Notes under the pieces: generated by a model | Database searches by the model: none | Told to the model about the DNA's origin: nothing | Seen by the model: only the letters and a program-made list of their open reading frames with translations | From: Methylocystis sp. L43 | GTDB taxonomy: Bacteria > Pseudomonadota > Alphaproteobacteria > Rhizobiales > Beijerinckiaceae | DNA: 64,000 nt | Direction of reading: 5' to 3' | Assembly (NCBI RefSeq): GCF_015709525.1 | Contig: NZ_JADNRA010000023.1 | Span: forward strand, 1 to 64,000 | Translations under genes and position numbers: made by a program | Shown here: positions 8,087 to 15,832 of the stretch, piece after piece | Numbering within the stretch: position 1 is the first letter of the stretch | How the letters are laid out: each line of letters begins with the position of its first letter

Positions 8087-8500
8087 GCATCCTTGGGGTC
8101 GTTTGCGGCAACGTCGGCATCGGTCCCGCCGCTTCTGCCGAAAAGCTGGACGTGAACGGCGTGGTAATGGTGGCAGGCACCGGCAGCCTTCTTTGGCACC
8201 CCCGCGTGTTCCTGTGTTCTGGTTCCGGCGCAGGCTCCGACTCCTACTTAACGCCAGGGTCGTGCTTAGGGTTCACACATTGGCCGGTGGAGGTTTCTCC
8301 CGGCGCATAACGAGCTCCTGTCGACACACTTGGTCGACGCGACTCGAACTCAACTTGCAGAGATTCTTGCCGACGCGCCCTCGCTACGCCCTTTGACGTC
8401 GCGGGTGCCCGCTGGAAAGCGGTAAACCAGGTCGTCACCATCAAGAGCGCGGGACAGGCACCGTCAGCTTGCAGGCATTGCTGGCGCGCTATGGCGTTAC
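8087..8500. other. Region without recognised gene
   Basis: About 414 bases between the terminator and the scpB tail. Several short open frames overlap here on both strands, but none has a convincing start, ribosome binding site or recognisable sequence. It is probably degraded DNA left by earlier rearrangements. Confidence 0.4.
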
Positions 8501-8591
8501 TCAGACGCGACGAATGCGCATCGGCTCGGATCGATGGAGTTCACCGGCCATATCGTCGAACTCGGTGTCGAGTTCTAACTCTCCGATGTCT
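8501..8591 (-). pseudogene. Detached 3' end of the scpB-like gene
   Basis: Joining this stretch to 13694-13687 after removal of the IS66 element gives an uninterrupted in-frame continuation of the ScpB-like protein for 29 residues, beginning after ADDG with DIGELELDTEFDDM and ending RIRRV before TGA at 8503-8501. Frame and strand agree exactly with the coding sequence at 14348-13687. The acidic tail is plausible for an Scp protein, but the extension is inferred from frame, not homology. Confidence 0.6.
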
Positions 8592-8599
8592 CCATCATC
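8592..8599. repeat. Target-site duplication of IS66, left copy
   Basis: CCATCATC, identical to 13687-13694 at the other end of the element. Eight bases is the normal duplication length for IS66. Confidence 0.92.
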
Positions 8600-8675
8600 G
8601 TAAGCGCTGTTTTGACCGCACCTTTTCTGGGGCTAGGGACGGGGCGATATTCGGAGCGTTGAGGAGCTCCGACAC

Positions 8676-9137
8676 ATGTCGATTTTAGAGCATAAGCACG
8701 TGTCGGAGATTGAGGCGGCTCCGCCACGACGTGTCGAGATTTTTACTGGGGCCGGTCGCCGCCGCACGTGGACGGCGGAAGAAAAGGCGTCGATCGTTGC
8801 GGAGAGTTATGAGGAAGGCGTCCACGCCTGCCAAGTTGCTCGCCGACATGGTTTGACGCCACAGCAATTGTTCACGTGGCGGCGCGCGGCGCGGGAAAGT
8901 TTGAAGGCTGTTGACGCCGAAACTCCCTCAGCATTTGTTCCTGCGGTTGTTGAAGCGACAGCTGTGAAAGCAACGCCTGCCGAGCCGGCCGACGCCCAAG
9001 CGGCCTCTGTTCGGCCGCCGATTATCGAACTTGAGATCGGCGGTTCGCGCGTATGGATATGGCGCGGGGCGGAGGCGGCGCTGGTGACCGCGATCGTCGG
9101 CGCGTTGAAGGACGATAAAAGATCGGACTGCGCGTGA
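8676..9137 (+). CDS. tnpA: IS66 accessory protein TnpA
   Basis: 153 residues. The HTH segment RRRTWTAEEKASIVAES and VARRHGLTPQQLFTWRR is the IS66 TnpA (transposase_8-like) signature. GGAGC lies upstream of ATG 8676. The stop overlaps the tnpB GTG start (GTGA). TnpA is required together with TnpB and TnpC for IS66 transposition. Confidence 0.92.
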   Translation: MSILEHKHVSEIEAAPPRRVEIFTGAGRRRTWTAEEKASIVAESYEEGVHACQVARRHGLTPQQLFTWRRAARESLKAVDAETPSAFVPAVVEATAVKATPAEPADAQAASVRPPIIELEIGGSRVWIWRGAEAALVTAIVGALKDDKRSDCA

Positions 9138-9490
9138 TCGGCCCGACGGGCGCGGTCCGCGTCATGGTGGCGACGAAGCCCGTCGACTTCCGTAAGGGCG
9201 CGGAGGGTCTCGCGGCGCTGGTGCGCGAGACGATGCAGGCCAATCCCTTCGACGGCGCGATTTACGTTTTCCGCGCCAAGCGCGCGGATCGGATTAAACT
9301 CGTGTTCTGGGACGGCACGGGCGTATGCCTCTTCGCCAAGCGACTGGAGGACGGCGAGTTCCGCTGGCCCAAGATCGATGACGGCGTCATGCGATTGTCG
9401 GCGGCGCAATTGTCGGCGCTGCTCGAAGGACTCGATTGGCGGCGCGTGCGCGCGGCGAAAGAGACGCCGGCCCCCGCGTTGCCGGGATGA
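9134..9490 (+). CDS. tnpB: IS66 accessory protein TnpB
   Basis: 118 residues with the conserved run MVATKPVDFRKGAEGLAALV and RIKLVFWDGTGVCLFAKRLE of IS66 Orf2/TnpB (PF05717). The start is GTG 9134, coupled to tnpA. Full length for the family. Confidence 0.93.
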   Translation: MIGPTGAVRVMVATKPVDFRKGAEGLAALVRETMQANPFDGAIYVFRAKRADRIKLVFWDGTGVCLFAKRLEDGEFRWPKIDDGVMRLSAAQLSALLEGLDWRRVRAAKETPAPALPG

Positions 9491-9559
9491 GCTGCGACAC
9501 AGTGAATCAGGGCCTCGAAGAGCGTCGAAAGACGGCAGAAAATATGGTGTTCTGCGGCT

Positions 9560-10873
9560 ATGGCGCAGGCGATCGAGAGGCTTCCCGACGATCCGAACGA
9601 ACTGAAGGCGATGCTTCTCGCCGAGCGCGCGCGCAACGAGCGCCTGGTTCAGATCATCAAGGAGATGCAGCGCCATCGCTTCGGGCGGCGCGCCGAGACG
9701 CTTCCCGAAGACCAGATGCTGCTCGCGCTTGAAGAGGTCGACCAGACGGAAGCCGGCGCGGCGGCGGCGGCGGAAGCCAAATCCGCCGCCGAACGTGAGA
9801 AGGCGGCCAGAAAGCGCCGCACGAACCGTGGCGCGCTGCCTGCCCATCTGCCGCGCATCGAGACCATCGTCGACATCGACGAGAAGGCCTGTCCCTGCTG
9901 CAAGGGCGCGCTTCACCGGATCGGCGAGGATGTCTCCGAGCGGCTCGACATTGTGCCGGCGCAGTTCCGGGTGCTGGTGACTCGGCGTCCCAAATACGCC
10001 TGTCGCGCCTGCGAGGGCGCGGTCGTGCAGGCGCCGGCCCCGGCGCGGCTGATCGAAGGCGGACTGCCGACCGAGGCGACCGTCGCCCACGTGCTCGTTT
10101 CCAAATATGCAGATCACCTTCCGCTCTATCGGCAGGCCCAGATCTACGCCCGGCAGGGCATCGCGCTCGACCGTTCGACGCTCGCCGACTGGGTTGGACG
10201 CGCCGCCTGGCATTTGCGGCCCGTGCATGAGCGACTTCTGGAACACATAAGATTGTCGACGAAAATCTTCGCCGACGAGACAAAGGCGCCGGTGCTCGAC
10301 CCCGGACGGGGGCGCACCAAGACCGGCCAGCTCTGGGCTTATGCGCGCGACGACCGGCCTTTCGGCGGCGCAGATCCGCCGATCGCCGTCTATGTCTATG
10401 CGCAAAACCGAAAATCCGAGCAGCCGCTCACGCATCTTGCCGGCTTCACGGGCGTCGTGCAGGTTGACGGTTACGCCGGCTATCGTGCGCTGGCGCAGAA
10501 GAACAGCGTGTCGCTCGCCTTCTGCTGGTCGCATGTCCGCAGGCGATTTTACGAACTCGCCGCCGCCGGCCCTGCGCCGATCGCCAGCGAGGCGCTCGAG
10601 CGCATCGGCGCGCTCTACGCGGTCGAGAGCAATATCCGGGGTCAGAACCCGGATGACCGGCGCGCGGCGCGACAGGAAAAATCCCGCCCCATCCTCGACG
10701 CCCTCGAGCCATGGCTGCGTGAAAAGCTCACGCTGATCAGCCAGAAGACCAAGCTCGCCGAGGCGATCCGCTACGCGCTCTCGCGCTGGGACGGCCTAAC
10801 GCGCTTCGTCGACGACGGGCGCATCGAGATCGACTCCAACATCGTCGAGCGCGCCATCCGCCCCATTACGATG
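9560..10873 (+). pseudogene. tnpC: IS66 transposase TnpC, N-terminal 438 codons
   Basis: DDE transposase of IS66. It has a leucine-rich N-terminus, a zinc finger (CPCCKGAL and YACRACEG, about 113-158), and the catalytic core with FADET, VDGYAGY and IVERAIRP (Asp, Asp and Glu positions). The coding sequence is cut after ATG at 10871-10873 by the serine-recombinase element; the remaining 74 codons are at 13449-13673. In the current state translation runs into the insert and ends at 11095, giving a 511-residue product with a foreign C-terminus. The catalytic residues are retained but the conserved end is lost. Confidence 0.9.
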
Positions 10874-10897
10874 CGTGAGTCATTGTGCATTCCCTCG

Positions 10898-12976
10898 TCA
10901 AGTATCTGTAAACATTGGAAGCGTGTGTTCGTCGACGACGCGACACGGGCGACCTTTACGGGCAACCGCCGCTTTAACCGGCTCCAGCGTCAGATCTTCG
11001 GCGCGGATTTGATGCGGCGCGCCCGGAACCACCTGTATTGCTGGAAGCGCGCCGGATTTGATCAGGCGTCGTATCGCGTGGTGTGTGACGCCTAAAGTCT
11101 TCGCCGCCTCTGCCATGGTGAGCCATTCGCCATCCTTTTCCGCGGATCGATACGCGTGGATGCCTCGGACGCGTCGAACGGAAGCGACGCGATGCGCCGT
11201 CCACGTCTTGCCCTGGCCAGTGGGCAGGCTCATTCGATTCAGCGACGCGGCGATGTGTTCGTCAGACCAGCGACCGGCCATGCTTCTCATGACCGCCAAC
11301 GCGTCTTCGGCTGTCGCGCAGCCATGTTCTCCTGTTCGAGGTTTGCGCACGCGCAATTCGGAGTGCTGACCTCCACGCCAATGGATCGTGAGCACGACAT
11401 CGCGCGCTTCATCGTCAACATCGACGACAATGTCGGCGATCAGTGACCGGAGCATTTGCTGGCGAGCGCGCATCGTCACGCCGGCCGCATTCCAAGCCGC
11501 CGACAGATTATCTGCCAAATTGACGAAGGCACTGGGGTCGACCTTGATATCCGGGCGCCTTTCTGCAGGTTGTCGCGCCTCCAGATCTCGGACACGTCGG
11601 AGCGCGGCCTCCCAATTCTTTTCCAGTTGCGCGGCGATGAGGCGATTGTCCGGATCGCAAGCAGCATAACGACGCTCCGCCAAGCCGGCCTCGTAGCGGG
11701 CTTGCTGCAACTCCATGTCCAAGATGCGCTGCTGATCTTCTTGCTGTTCCCGGTGCATCCGCTCCGCCTTGAATGCGGCTTCGATCGCCACTGGCTCGAC
11801 CGCCCTCAAAATCTCCCGGGCAACCGCGGCGTCTACCCGCGGGCCGCCGAAGGTCATGCACCGGGGCAGGCCCATCATAAGGTTTGGCTTGTCGCAGCGA
11901 TATACCGGTCGGCTTTGCGGATTACCGGTGTAGGCGACCGAAAGTCTTCGGCCGCAACGCCTACAGGTTAGCACGCCTGACAGAAGCGCCCTTCCTCCCC
12001 GGCCAGACTTTACGCCGCCGGCGCGACCGTAATTGTTGAGCGCGAGTTGCTTTTGATTGCGCTCATATTCCGCCCATTCGATATATCCCTCGTGATGGTC
12101 CTTGAGCATCACCTCCCAAGTTCCGATCGGCTTTCCGTGCCCGTAACTGCGCCGAGCTCTGCCGTCGACGATCGAAGTGCGCTTCTCGCTCTTCCCGTAC
12201 ACGTAAACTCCCGCGTAAAACGGATTCTTGAGAACGGCGATCACGTTGCGGTAGCGGATTGGCAACCAGTCGAAGCTCGTCATGCGTCCTTCGTCGGAAG
12301 GCCGTGGAAAGTGGATCTGATCGGCCTTCATCGAGAGCAGCACCTGACGTGCGCTGCCGAGTTCGCGGAACCGGACGAAGATGAGTCGGATTACCTCCTG
12401 GAGGCGTCGATCGGGATCGAGCCCAAGCCCGGCGTCACGATGCCAAGTATAGCCAAACGGGACCGATATCCGCAGCTCGCCACGGCTGGCCTTGGACCGT
12501 GCAGCGTCCACCATCCTTGCGCGTAGGACGCCGAGTTCAAACTCGCTGATGCTGCCTTTCATGCCAAGAAGTAGGCGATCATTGGGCCGACACGGGTTGT
12601 AGACGCCGTCGAGATCGATGACACGAGCTTCCACAAGTCCGCAAAGTTCGAGCAGATGATGCCAGTCGCGACCGTTTCGCGCGAGTCGCGACGCATCGAA
12701 GCACAGAACGGCGCCGACCTTGCCCGCACACAGCCATGCAACCAGGCGGTCGAATCCGGGACGCGCCACTGTCCCACTCGCCGATCGGCCGAGATCATCG
12801 TCGATAATTTCGACATCGACGAAACCGCGCTCGCGAGCGACATCGACCAGATCATACTGGCGCCGCTTGCCCTCCAGGTTGCTCATGACCTGAGATTGCG
12901 TCGACTGACGCACATAGACGACGGCCTTCTTCTTGAGGACGGCTGCCGGAATCAGCTCAGCGCTCGTCATCTTCAA
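10898..12976 (-). CDS. Large serine recombinase
   Basis: 692 residues. The N-terminal resolvase domain has the catalytic serine at S25 (YVRQSTQSQ) and the usual arginines (GLARNGRDW-like ASRLARNGRDWHHL). A recombinase domain follows (about 180-290), then a zinc ribbon (CRRCGRRLS ... YRCDK), a coiled-coil section rich in Arg and Glu (about 400-480), and an unusual C-terminal HTH of the excisionase type (WLTMAEAAKTLGVTHHAIRRLIKSG, split). It probably catalyses its own integration and excision. The start overlaps the upstream small gene. Length is normal for the class. Confidence 0.92.
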   Translation of the reverse strand: MKMTSAELIPAAVLKKKAVVYVRQSTQSQVMSNLEGKRRQYDLVDVARERGFVDVEIIDDDLGRSASGTVARPGFDRLVAWLCAGKVGAVLCFDASRLARNGRDWHHLLELCGLVEARVIDLDGVYNPCRPNDRLLLGMKGSISEFELGVLRARMVDAARSKASRGELRISVPFGYTWHRDAGLGLDPDRRLQEVIRLIFVRFRELGSARQVLLSMKADQIHFPRPSDEGRMTSFDWLPIRYRNVIAVLKNPFYAGVYVYGKSEKRTSIVDGRARRSYGHGKPIGTWEVMLKDHHEGYIEWAEYERNQKQLALNNYGRAGGVKSGRGGRALLSGVLTCRRCGRRLSVAYTGNPQSRPVYRCDKPNLMMGLPRCMTFGGPRVDAAVAREILRAVEPVAIEAAFKAERMHREQQEDQQRILDMELQQARYEAGLAERRYAACDPDNRLIAAQLEKNWEAALRRVRDLEARQPAERRPDIKVDPSAFVNLADNLSAAWNAAGVTMRARQQMLRSLIADIVVDVDDEARDVVLTIHWRGGQHSELRVRKPRTGEHGCATAEDALAVMRSMAGRWSDEHIAASLNRMSLPTGQGKTWTAHRVASVRRVRGIHAYRSAEKDGEWLTMAEAAKTLGVTHHAIRRLIKSGALPAIQVVPGAPHQIRAEDLTLEPVKAAVARKGRPCRVVDEHTLPMFTDT

Positions 12977-13133
12977 GCTCCGCCACGCTGAGGCCCGCGG
13001 CCTGCATGAGGATTTGTGCGAGTGTCGTGACGACTTTGTCCCGCTCGGGACATTGCAGGCCGTCCAATCTGTTGTCTTCGAACGACAAACTCATCTGCCG
13101 GCCCGTCGCCGACGGCGTCTCGAGAGACTGCAT
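12957..13133 (-). CDS. Small protein of the serine-recombinase element
   Basis: 58 residues starting MQSLETPSATGRQMSLSF, with GGAGGAAAACA directly upstream of ATG 13133, a near-perfect ribosome binding site. The end overlaps the recombinase start by 20 bases. The conserved part (RDKVVTTLAQILMQAAG) resembles small ORFs that accompany such recombinases in other bacteria. Function unknown; it may be a cofactor or directionality factor. Confidence 0.65.
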   Translation of the reverse strand: MQSLETPSATGRQMSLSFEDNRLDGLQCPERDKVVTTLAQILMQAAGLSVAELEDDER

Positions 13134-13413
13134 TGTTTTCCTCCGGAACGATTGCGACATCGCTCCGGGAGTCTGCGGCCTTGACCGCGCCTTTCAACCG
13201 ACGCTGCAACTCAACCAGCGCGGCCACGTCAACGCGCGGCGCGCCGATCGCCATGCCGGCGCAAACCACGGGATCGAGCATCCAGCCGGCGATCGAAATC
13301 ACGACGCCGGCCGGCCCTTGCACTTGAAGGAATGGGCCAGTTGCGCGCTGCTCAACCCGACGAATCAAAACCTTGCTGCCGCAATATGGATGCCATCGGT
13401 AGTGGACCTCCAA
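12973..13413 (-). CDS. DUF5372-like protein of the serine-recombinase element
   Basis: 146 residues from a TTG at 13413, preceded by CAGGAA. The N-terminal half (VHYRWHPYCGSKV, then VQGPAGVVISIAGWMLDPVVCAGM) matches the DUF5372 pattern often found upstream of large serine recombinases. The C-terminal half overlaps the small gene in another frame and looks unconstrained, so the functional protein may be the first 85 residues or so. It is probably co-expressed with the recombinase. Confidence 0.65.
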   Translation of the reverse strand: MEVHYRWHPYCGSKVLIRRVEQRATGPFLQVQGPAGVVISIAGWMLDPVVCAGMAIGAPRVDVAALVELQRRLKGAVKAADSRSDVAIVPEENNAVSRDAVGDGPADEFVVRRQQIGRPAMSRAGQSRHDTRTNPHAGRGPQRGGA

Positions 13414-13448
13414 TTCCTGACCGACATGGGCAGAATGAACGGGTGATG

Positions 13449-13673
13449 GCCCTTAATAGGAAGAACGCTCTCTTCGCGGGTTCCGATGGCGGGGCTGAGA
13501 ACTGGGCGATCGTCGCATCGCTTATCGAGACCTGCAAGATCAACGGCGTCGATCCGCAAGCCTATATGACCGACGTCCTCACGAAGATCGTCGACGGCCA
13601 TCTCGCCAGCAAACTCGACGAACTCATGCCCTGGGCCTACGCGCAGCCGGTCGCACTCAAAGACGTGGCCTGA
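13449..13673 (+). pseudogene. tnpC: IS66 transposase TnpC, C-terminal 74 codons
   Basis: Encodes ALNRKNALFAGSDGGAENWA and the rest of the conserved IS66 C-terminus (IETCKINGVDPQAYMTDVL, DELMPWAY). Separated from the N-terminal part by exactly one serine-recombinase element. Together the two parts give a 512-residue TnpC. Confidence 0.9.
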
Positions 13674-13682
13674 AAACAGCGG

Positions 13683-14348
13683 TTACCCATCATCGGCGGA
13701 CAGACCTAAAGCGCCGTCGAGATCGGCCTCCGGTTGCGGCCTCTCCAAAAGCCCTTCGTCTTCGAGCCGTTCGATATCGGGAAGCTCGCGCAATGTCGCG
13801 AGTCCGAAGACCTCCAGGAATTTCTTGGTCGTCACATAGGCGAACGGCGCGCCGGGCCGAGGCGCGCGCAAGGCGCCGTCGATCAGGCCATGGCGCTTGA
13901 GCGCGCCGATGACGTCGCGGCTGATCTCTTTGCCGGCGACCGACGAGAGTTCGGCGCGGGTGGCGGGTTGCAGATAGGCGATCGCGGTCACCGCCAAAAT
14001 CTCGGTCGGCGTCAATTCGGGCGCGCCCGCAATGCGCAGATCGCCGCCGGCCGCCGCGCGGATCGCCGGCGCGAAACGCGGCCTGGTGCGCAGCTGATAG
14101 CCGCCGGCGACAAAGACGAGTTCATAGGGTCTCGCGCGTAAATCGTCGCGGATGTCGGCGATCAGGTCGTCGAGATTGCAGGTCGCGCCAACCAGCCTGG
14201 CGAGCGTCTCGCGCGATACCGGGGTCCGCGCGGCGAAAATCACCGCTTCGACGCGCCCCATCCACTCGCGCCAGCGCACGGCTTCCGGCAACTCCATAAG
14301 CGCGGGATCGAATGACTCGTGCAGCTCGCTTTTTTGGGGGCGGCCCAT
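13683..14348 (-). CDS. scpB: ScpB-like segregation and condensation protein, 3' end cut by IS66
   Basis: 221 residues, with the ScpB winged-helix pattern (WMGRVEAVIFAARTPVSRETLARLVG, then AVTAIAYLQPATRAELSSVAGKEISRDVIGALKRHGLI). ScpB with ScpA and SMC compacts chromosomes; plasmid copies of this type recur near repABC cassettes beside DUF1403 and integrase genes. The stop codon lies within the IS66 end, so the natural C-terminus (29 more residues, now at 8501-8591) has been lost. The winged-helix domains are complete, so the protein could still work. Confidence 0.85.
   Translation of the reverse strand: MGRPQKSELHESFDPALMELPEAVRWREWMGRVEAVIFAARTPVSRETLARLVGATCNLDDLIADIRDDLRARPYELVFVAGGYQLRTRPRFAPAIRAAAGGDLRIAGAPELTPTEILAVTAIAYLQPATRAELSSVAGKEISRDVIGALKRHGLIDGALRAPRPGAPFAYVTTKKFLEVFGLATLRELPDIERLEDEGLLERPQPEADLDGALGLSADDG
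13687..13694. repeat. Target-site duplication of IS66, right copy
   Basis: CCATCATC, identical to 8592-8599. It lies inside the scpB coding sequence and shows that the IS66 jumped into that gene. Confidence 0.92.
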
Positions 14349-14472
14349 GTTTGCGCCTCACATTGGTTCTTGCCGCGTTTGCTTCATCAAAGCCGCTTGC
14401 TCTTTGCTCGACAACGCATTTTTAAAACGTGTTTCCCGCGCCGAACCAGCGTCCACTTCGACTGGAAACGCT

Positions 14473-15633
14473 TCAGAGCCCATAAAGCCGGAAGCTCGCG
14501 CGCCCCGAGAGCTCTCGCACGGCGCGAAGTTCAATGAGCCGATCAAACAGACGCCGCGCGCCGCGGTCGGAGAGCCTTGCCGTTTTCGCCGCGCGCGCCG
14601 GCGTCACGCAATCATCGGCGAGCAGCATCTCGATGACCGGCGCCGCGCTCTTGGCCCGCAATTTCGGCGCGGCGTCGAGAAGTTTTTGCGTTTGGCGCGA
14701 CAAGGCGCCAGCGACATCGATCGCCTCACCCGCCGCAAGCGCGTAGGCGCCGGCGAGCGCGGTCGACCAGTCGCTGTCGCGTGGACGCGCTCGACGGCCG
14801 TTTTGACCGCGGCGCAATGCGGGATGCGCGACCACCGTGGCCAGCAGCGGAATTGGCGCCTTCCAGCCGAGTTTTTGCGCCAGCGCGACATCGGCGAGCC
14901 AGAGGACAAAGATTTCCGCATCGATTGCAGGGACGGCCGCGAGACAATGCATCGCCGCTTCGCTCACGCGCGCGGCCGCGGCGAGCGGCTCGTCGGCCTT
15001 TATCATGGCGTCACGCAACGCGCCGGCGAGACCCTGCGCGTCCATGGCGCTCGGCGCCCCAACATGTTCAGCGGCGATCGCCAATGTCGCTGCGTCAAAT
15101 TTCACGGAGCGCGACGCAAACAGCCGAAATAGGCGATGCAGGCGGCCGGCCGGGCTGGTCTCGCCGCCGCAGCCGGTGAGATGCTCGGCGTCGCGGAGCG
15201 CCGCTTCGTCCTCGCGCAGCCGCGCGAGACGCGCGCAGGCCGCGGCGGCTGTGAGCGCCAGGCGCTGGCGCAGCGCGCCCGAAAAAACCGGCTCGACGCC
15301 GAAGTTTTTGCCGGCATTAGAAACATCGACGGAGTCTCTGCCGGCGCTCGAAACATCGGCGCCGGCGCGCAAAATCTGATCGAGATGGGCGATCCCGGCG
15401 CCGGCGAGAAACATCGCGTTTCTGACGCCGCCGGCGCCGCCGTTGAGCCTCGCCCAACGCGGAAGCGGCTGGATTTCCGGAAGATTTGGGGGGCGCGACG
15501 GGTTTAGAGGACGGCTTCGCACGACGCGCCGCGGGCGCGCCATCGGCGCGGGTTCAAGGCTCAACGGGTGGGGCGAATCGCTTTCCAACATGCGCGGAAT
15601 CGTAGGCGCGGAACGGGTCCAGCGGCAAGCCAC
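14473..15633 (-). CDS. DUF1403 family protein
   Basis: 386 residues, alanine-rich and helical. It carries the DUF1403 pattern (AGAGIAHLDQILRAGADVSSAGRDSV split, LRQRLALTAAAACARLARLREDEAALRDA, and a C-terminal HTH-like LSDRGARRLFDRLIELRAVREL). Function unknown. In alphaproteobacterial plasmids it recurs beside the ScpB-like and integrase genes, so the three probably act together in plasmid maintenance; that role is inference. Later in-frame ATGs (for example the one coding MLESDSPHPL) are possible starts. It is transcribed toward scpB and away from the integrase. Confidence 0.8.
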   Translation of the reverse strand: MACRWTRSAPTIPRMLESDSPHPLSLEPAPMARPRRVVRSRPLNPSRPPNLPEIQPLPRWARLNGGAGGVRNAMFLAGAGIAHLDQILRAGADVSSAGRDSVDVSNAGKNFGVEPVFSGALRQRLALTAAAACARLARLREDEAALRDAEHLTGCGGETSPAGRLHRLFRLFASRSVKFDAATLAIAAEHVGAPSAMDAQGLAGALRDAMIKADEPLAAAARVSEAAMHCLAAVPAIDAEIFVLWLADVALAQKLGWKAPIPLLATVVAHPALRRGQNGRRARPRDSDWSTALAGAYALAAGEAIDVAGALSRQTQKLLDAAPKLRAKSAAPVIEMLLADDCVTPARAAKTARLSDRGARRLFDRLIELRAVRELSGRASFRLYGL

Positions 15634-15691
15634 GGCGGCGCTTTATCGTTAAATTTAGCGCCATATCCGCCCTGCTTGTCGGCTCTCCCAC

Positions 15692-15720
15692 ATGTCCGAT
15701 AATGTGCGCTTATCGGACAT
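15692..15720. other. dif-like tyrosine-recombinase site
   Basis: An 11-bp perfect inverted repeat ATGTCCGATAA / TTATCGGACAT around a 7-bp spacer (15703-15709, TGTGCGC). Arms ending in TAA and starting in TTA around a 6-8-bp centre are the architecture of XerC/D and related core sites. It lies between the divergent DUF1403 and tyrosine recombinase genes, so it is the likely substrate for plasmid dimer resolution. It could instead, or also, be an operator. Confidence 0.65.
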
Positions 15721-15832
15721 GATTCGACAGGCCCGGAGTTCCGGGCGCGCGGATCCGAATTCGGGCGCCCAGAGCCTGCCGAGGCGTCGTATTTTTGCGC
15801 CCCAAACAACGCCAGGCCTCAAACAGGCCAAA

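Larger units (their letters stand above)
10874..13448 (-). mobile_element. Serine-recombinase element inserted in tnpC
   Basis: 2575 bases whose removal restores the IS66 transposase frame exactly: ITM (ending 10873) joined to ALNRKNALFAGSDGG (from 13449). Both junctions share GATG (10870-10873 and 13445-13448), consistent with a short crossover core of a large serine recombinase and no further duplication. It encodes three minus-strand genes: a DUF5372-type protein, a small ORF and a large recombinase. No inverted repeats are seen at the ends, as expected for this class. Confidence 0.85.
8600..13686 (+). mobile_element. IS66-family insertion sequence, interrupted by a serine-recombinase element
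   Basis: The left terminal inverted repeat begins GTAAGCGCTGTTTT at 8600. The right end reads AAAACAGCGGTTAC at 13673-13686, 13 of 14 bases matching in inverted orientation. The 8-bp direct duplications CCATCATC flank it on both sides. It carries tnpA, tnpB and tnpC in the normal order. Without the 2575-bp insert at 10874-13448 the element would be about 2.5 kb, the usual IS66 length. Confidence 0.93.

Noticed and set aside
8050-8310. Possible secreted small protein with signal-like start
   Set aside because: Its start overlaps the terminator stem at 8054-8080, there is no ribosome binding site and no conserved feature.
8807-10534. Open frame of 575 codons on the minus strand
   Set aside because: Mirror of tnpA, tnpB and tnpC, which are clearly real on the plus strand.
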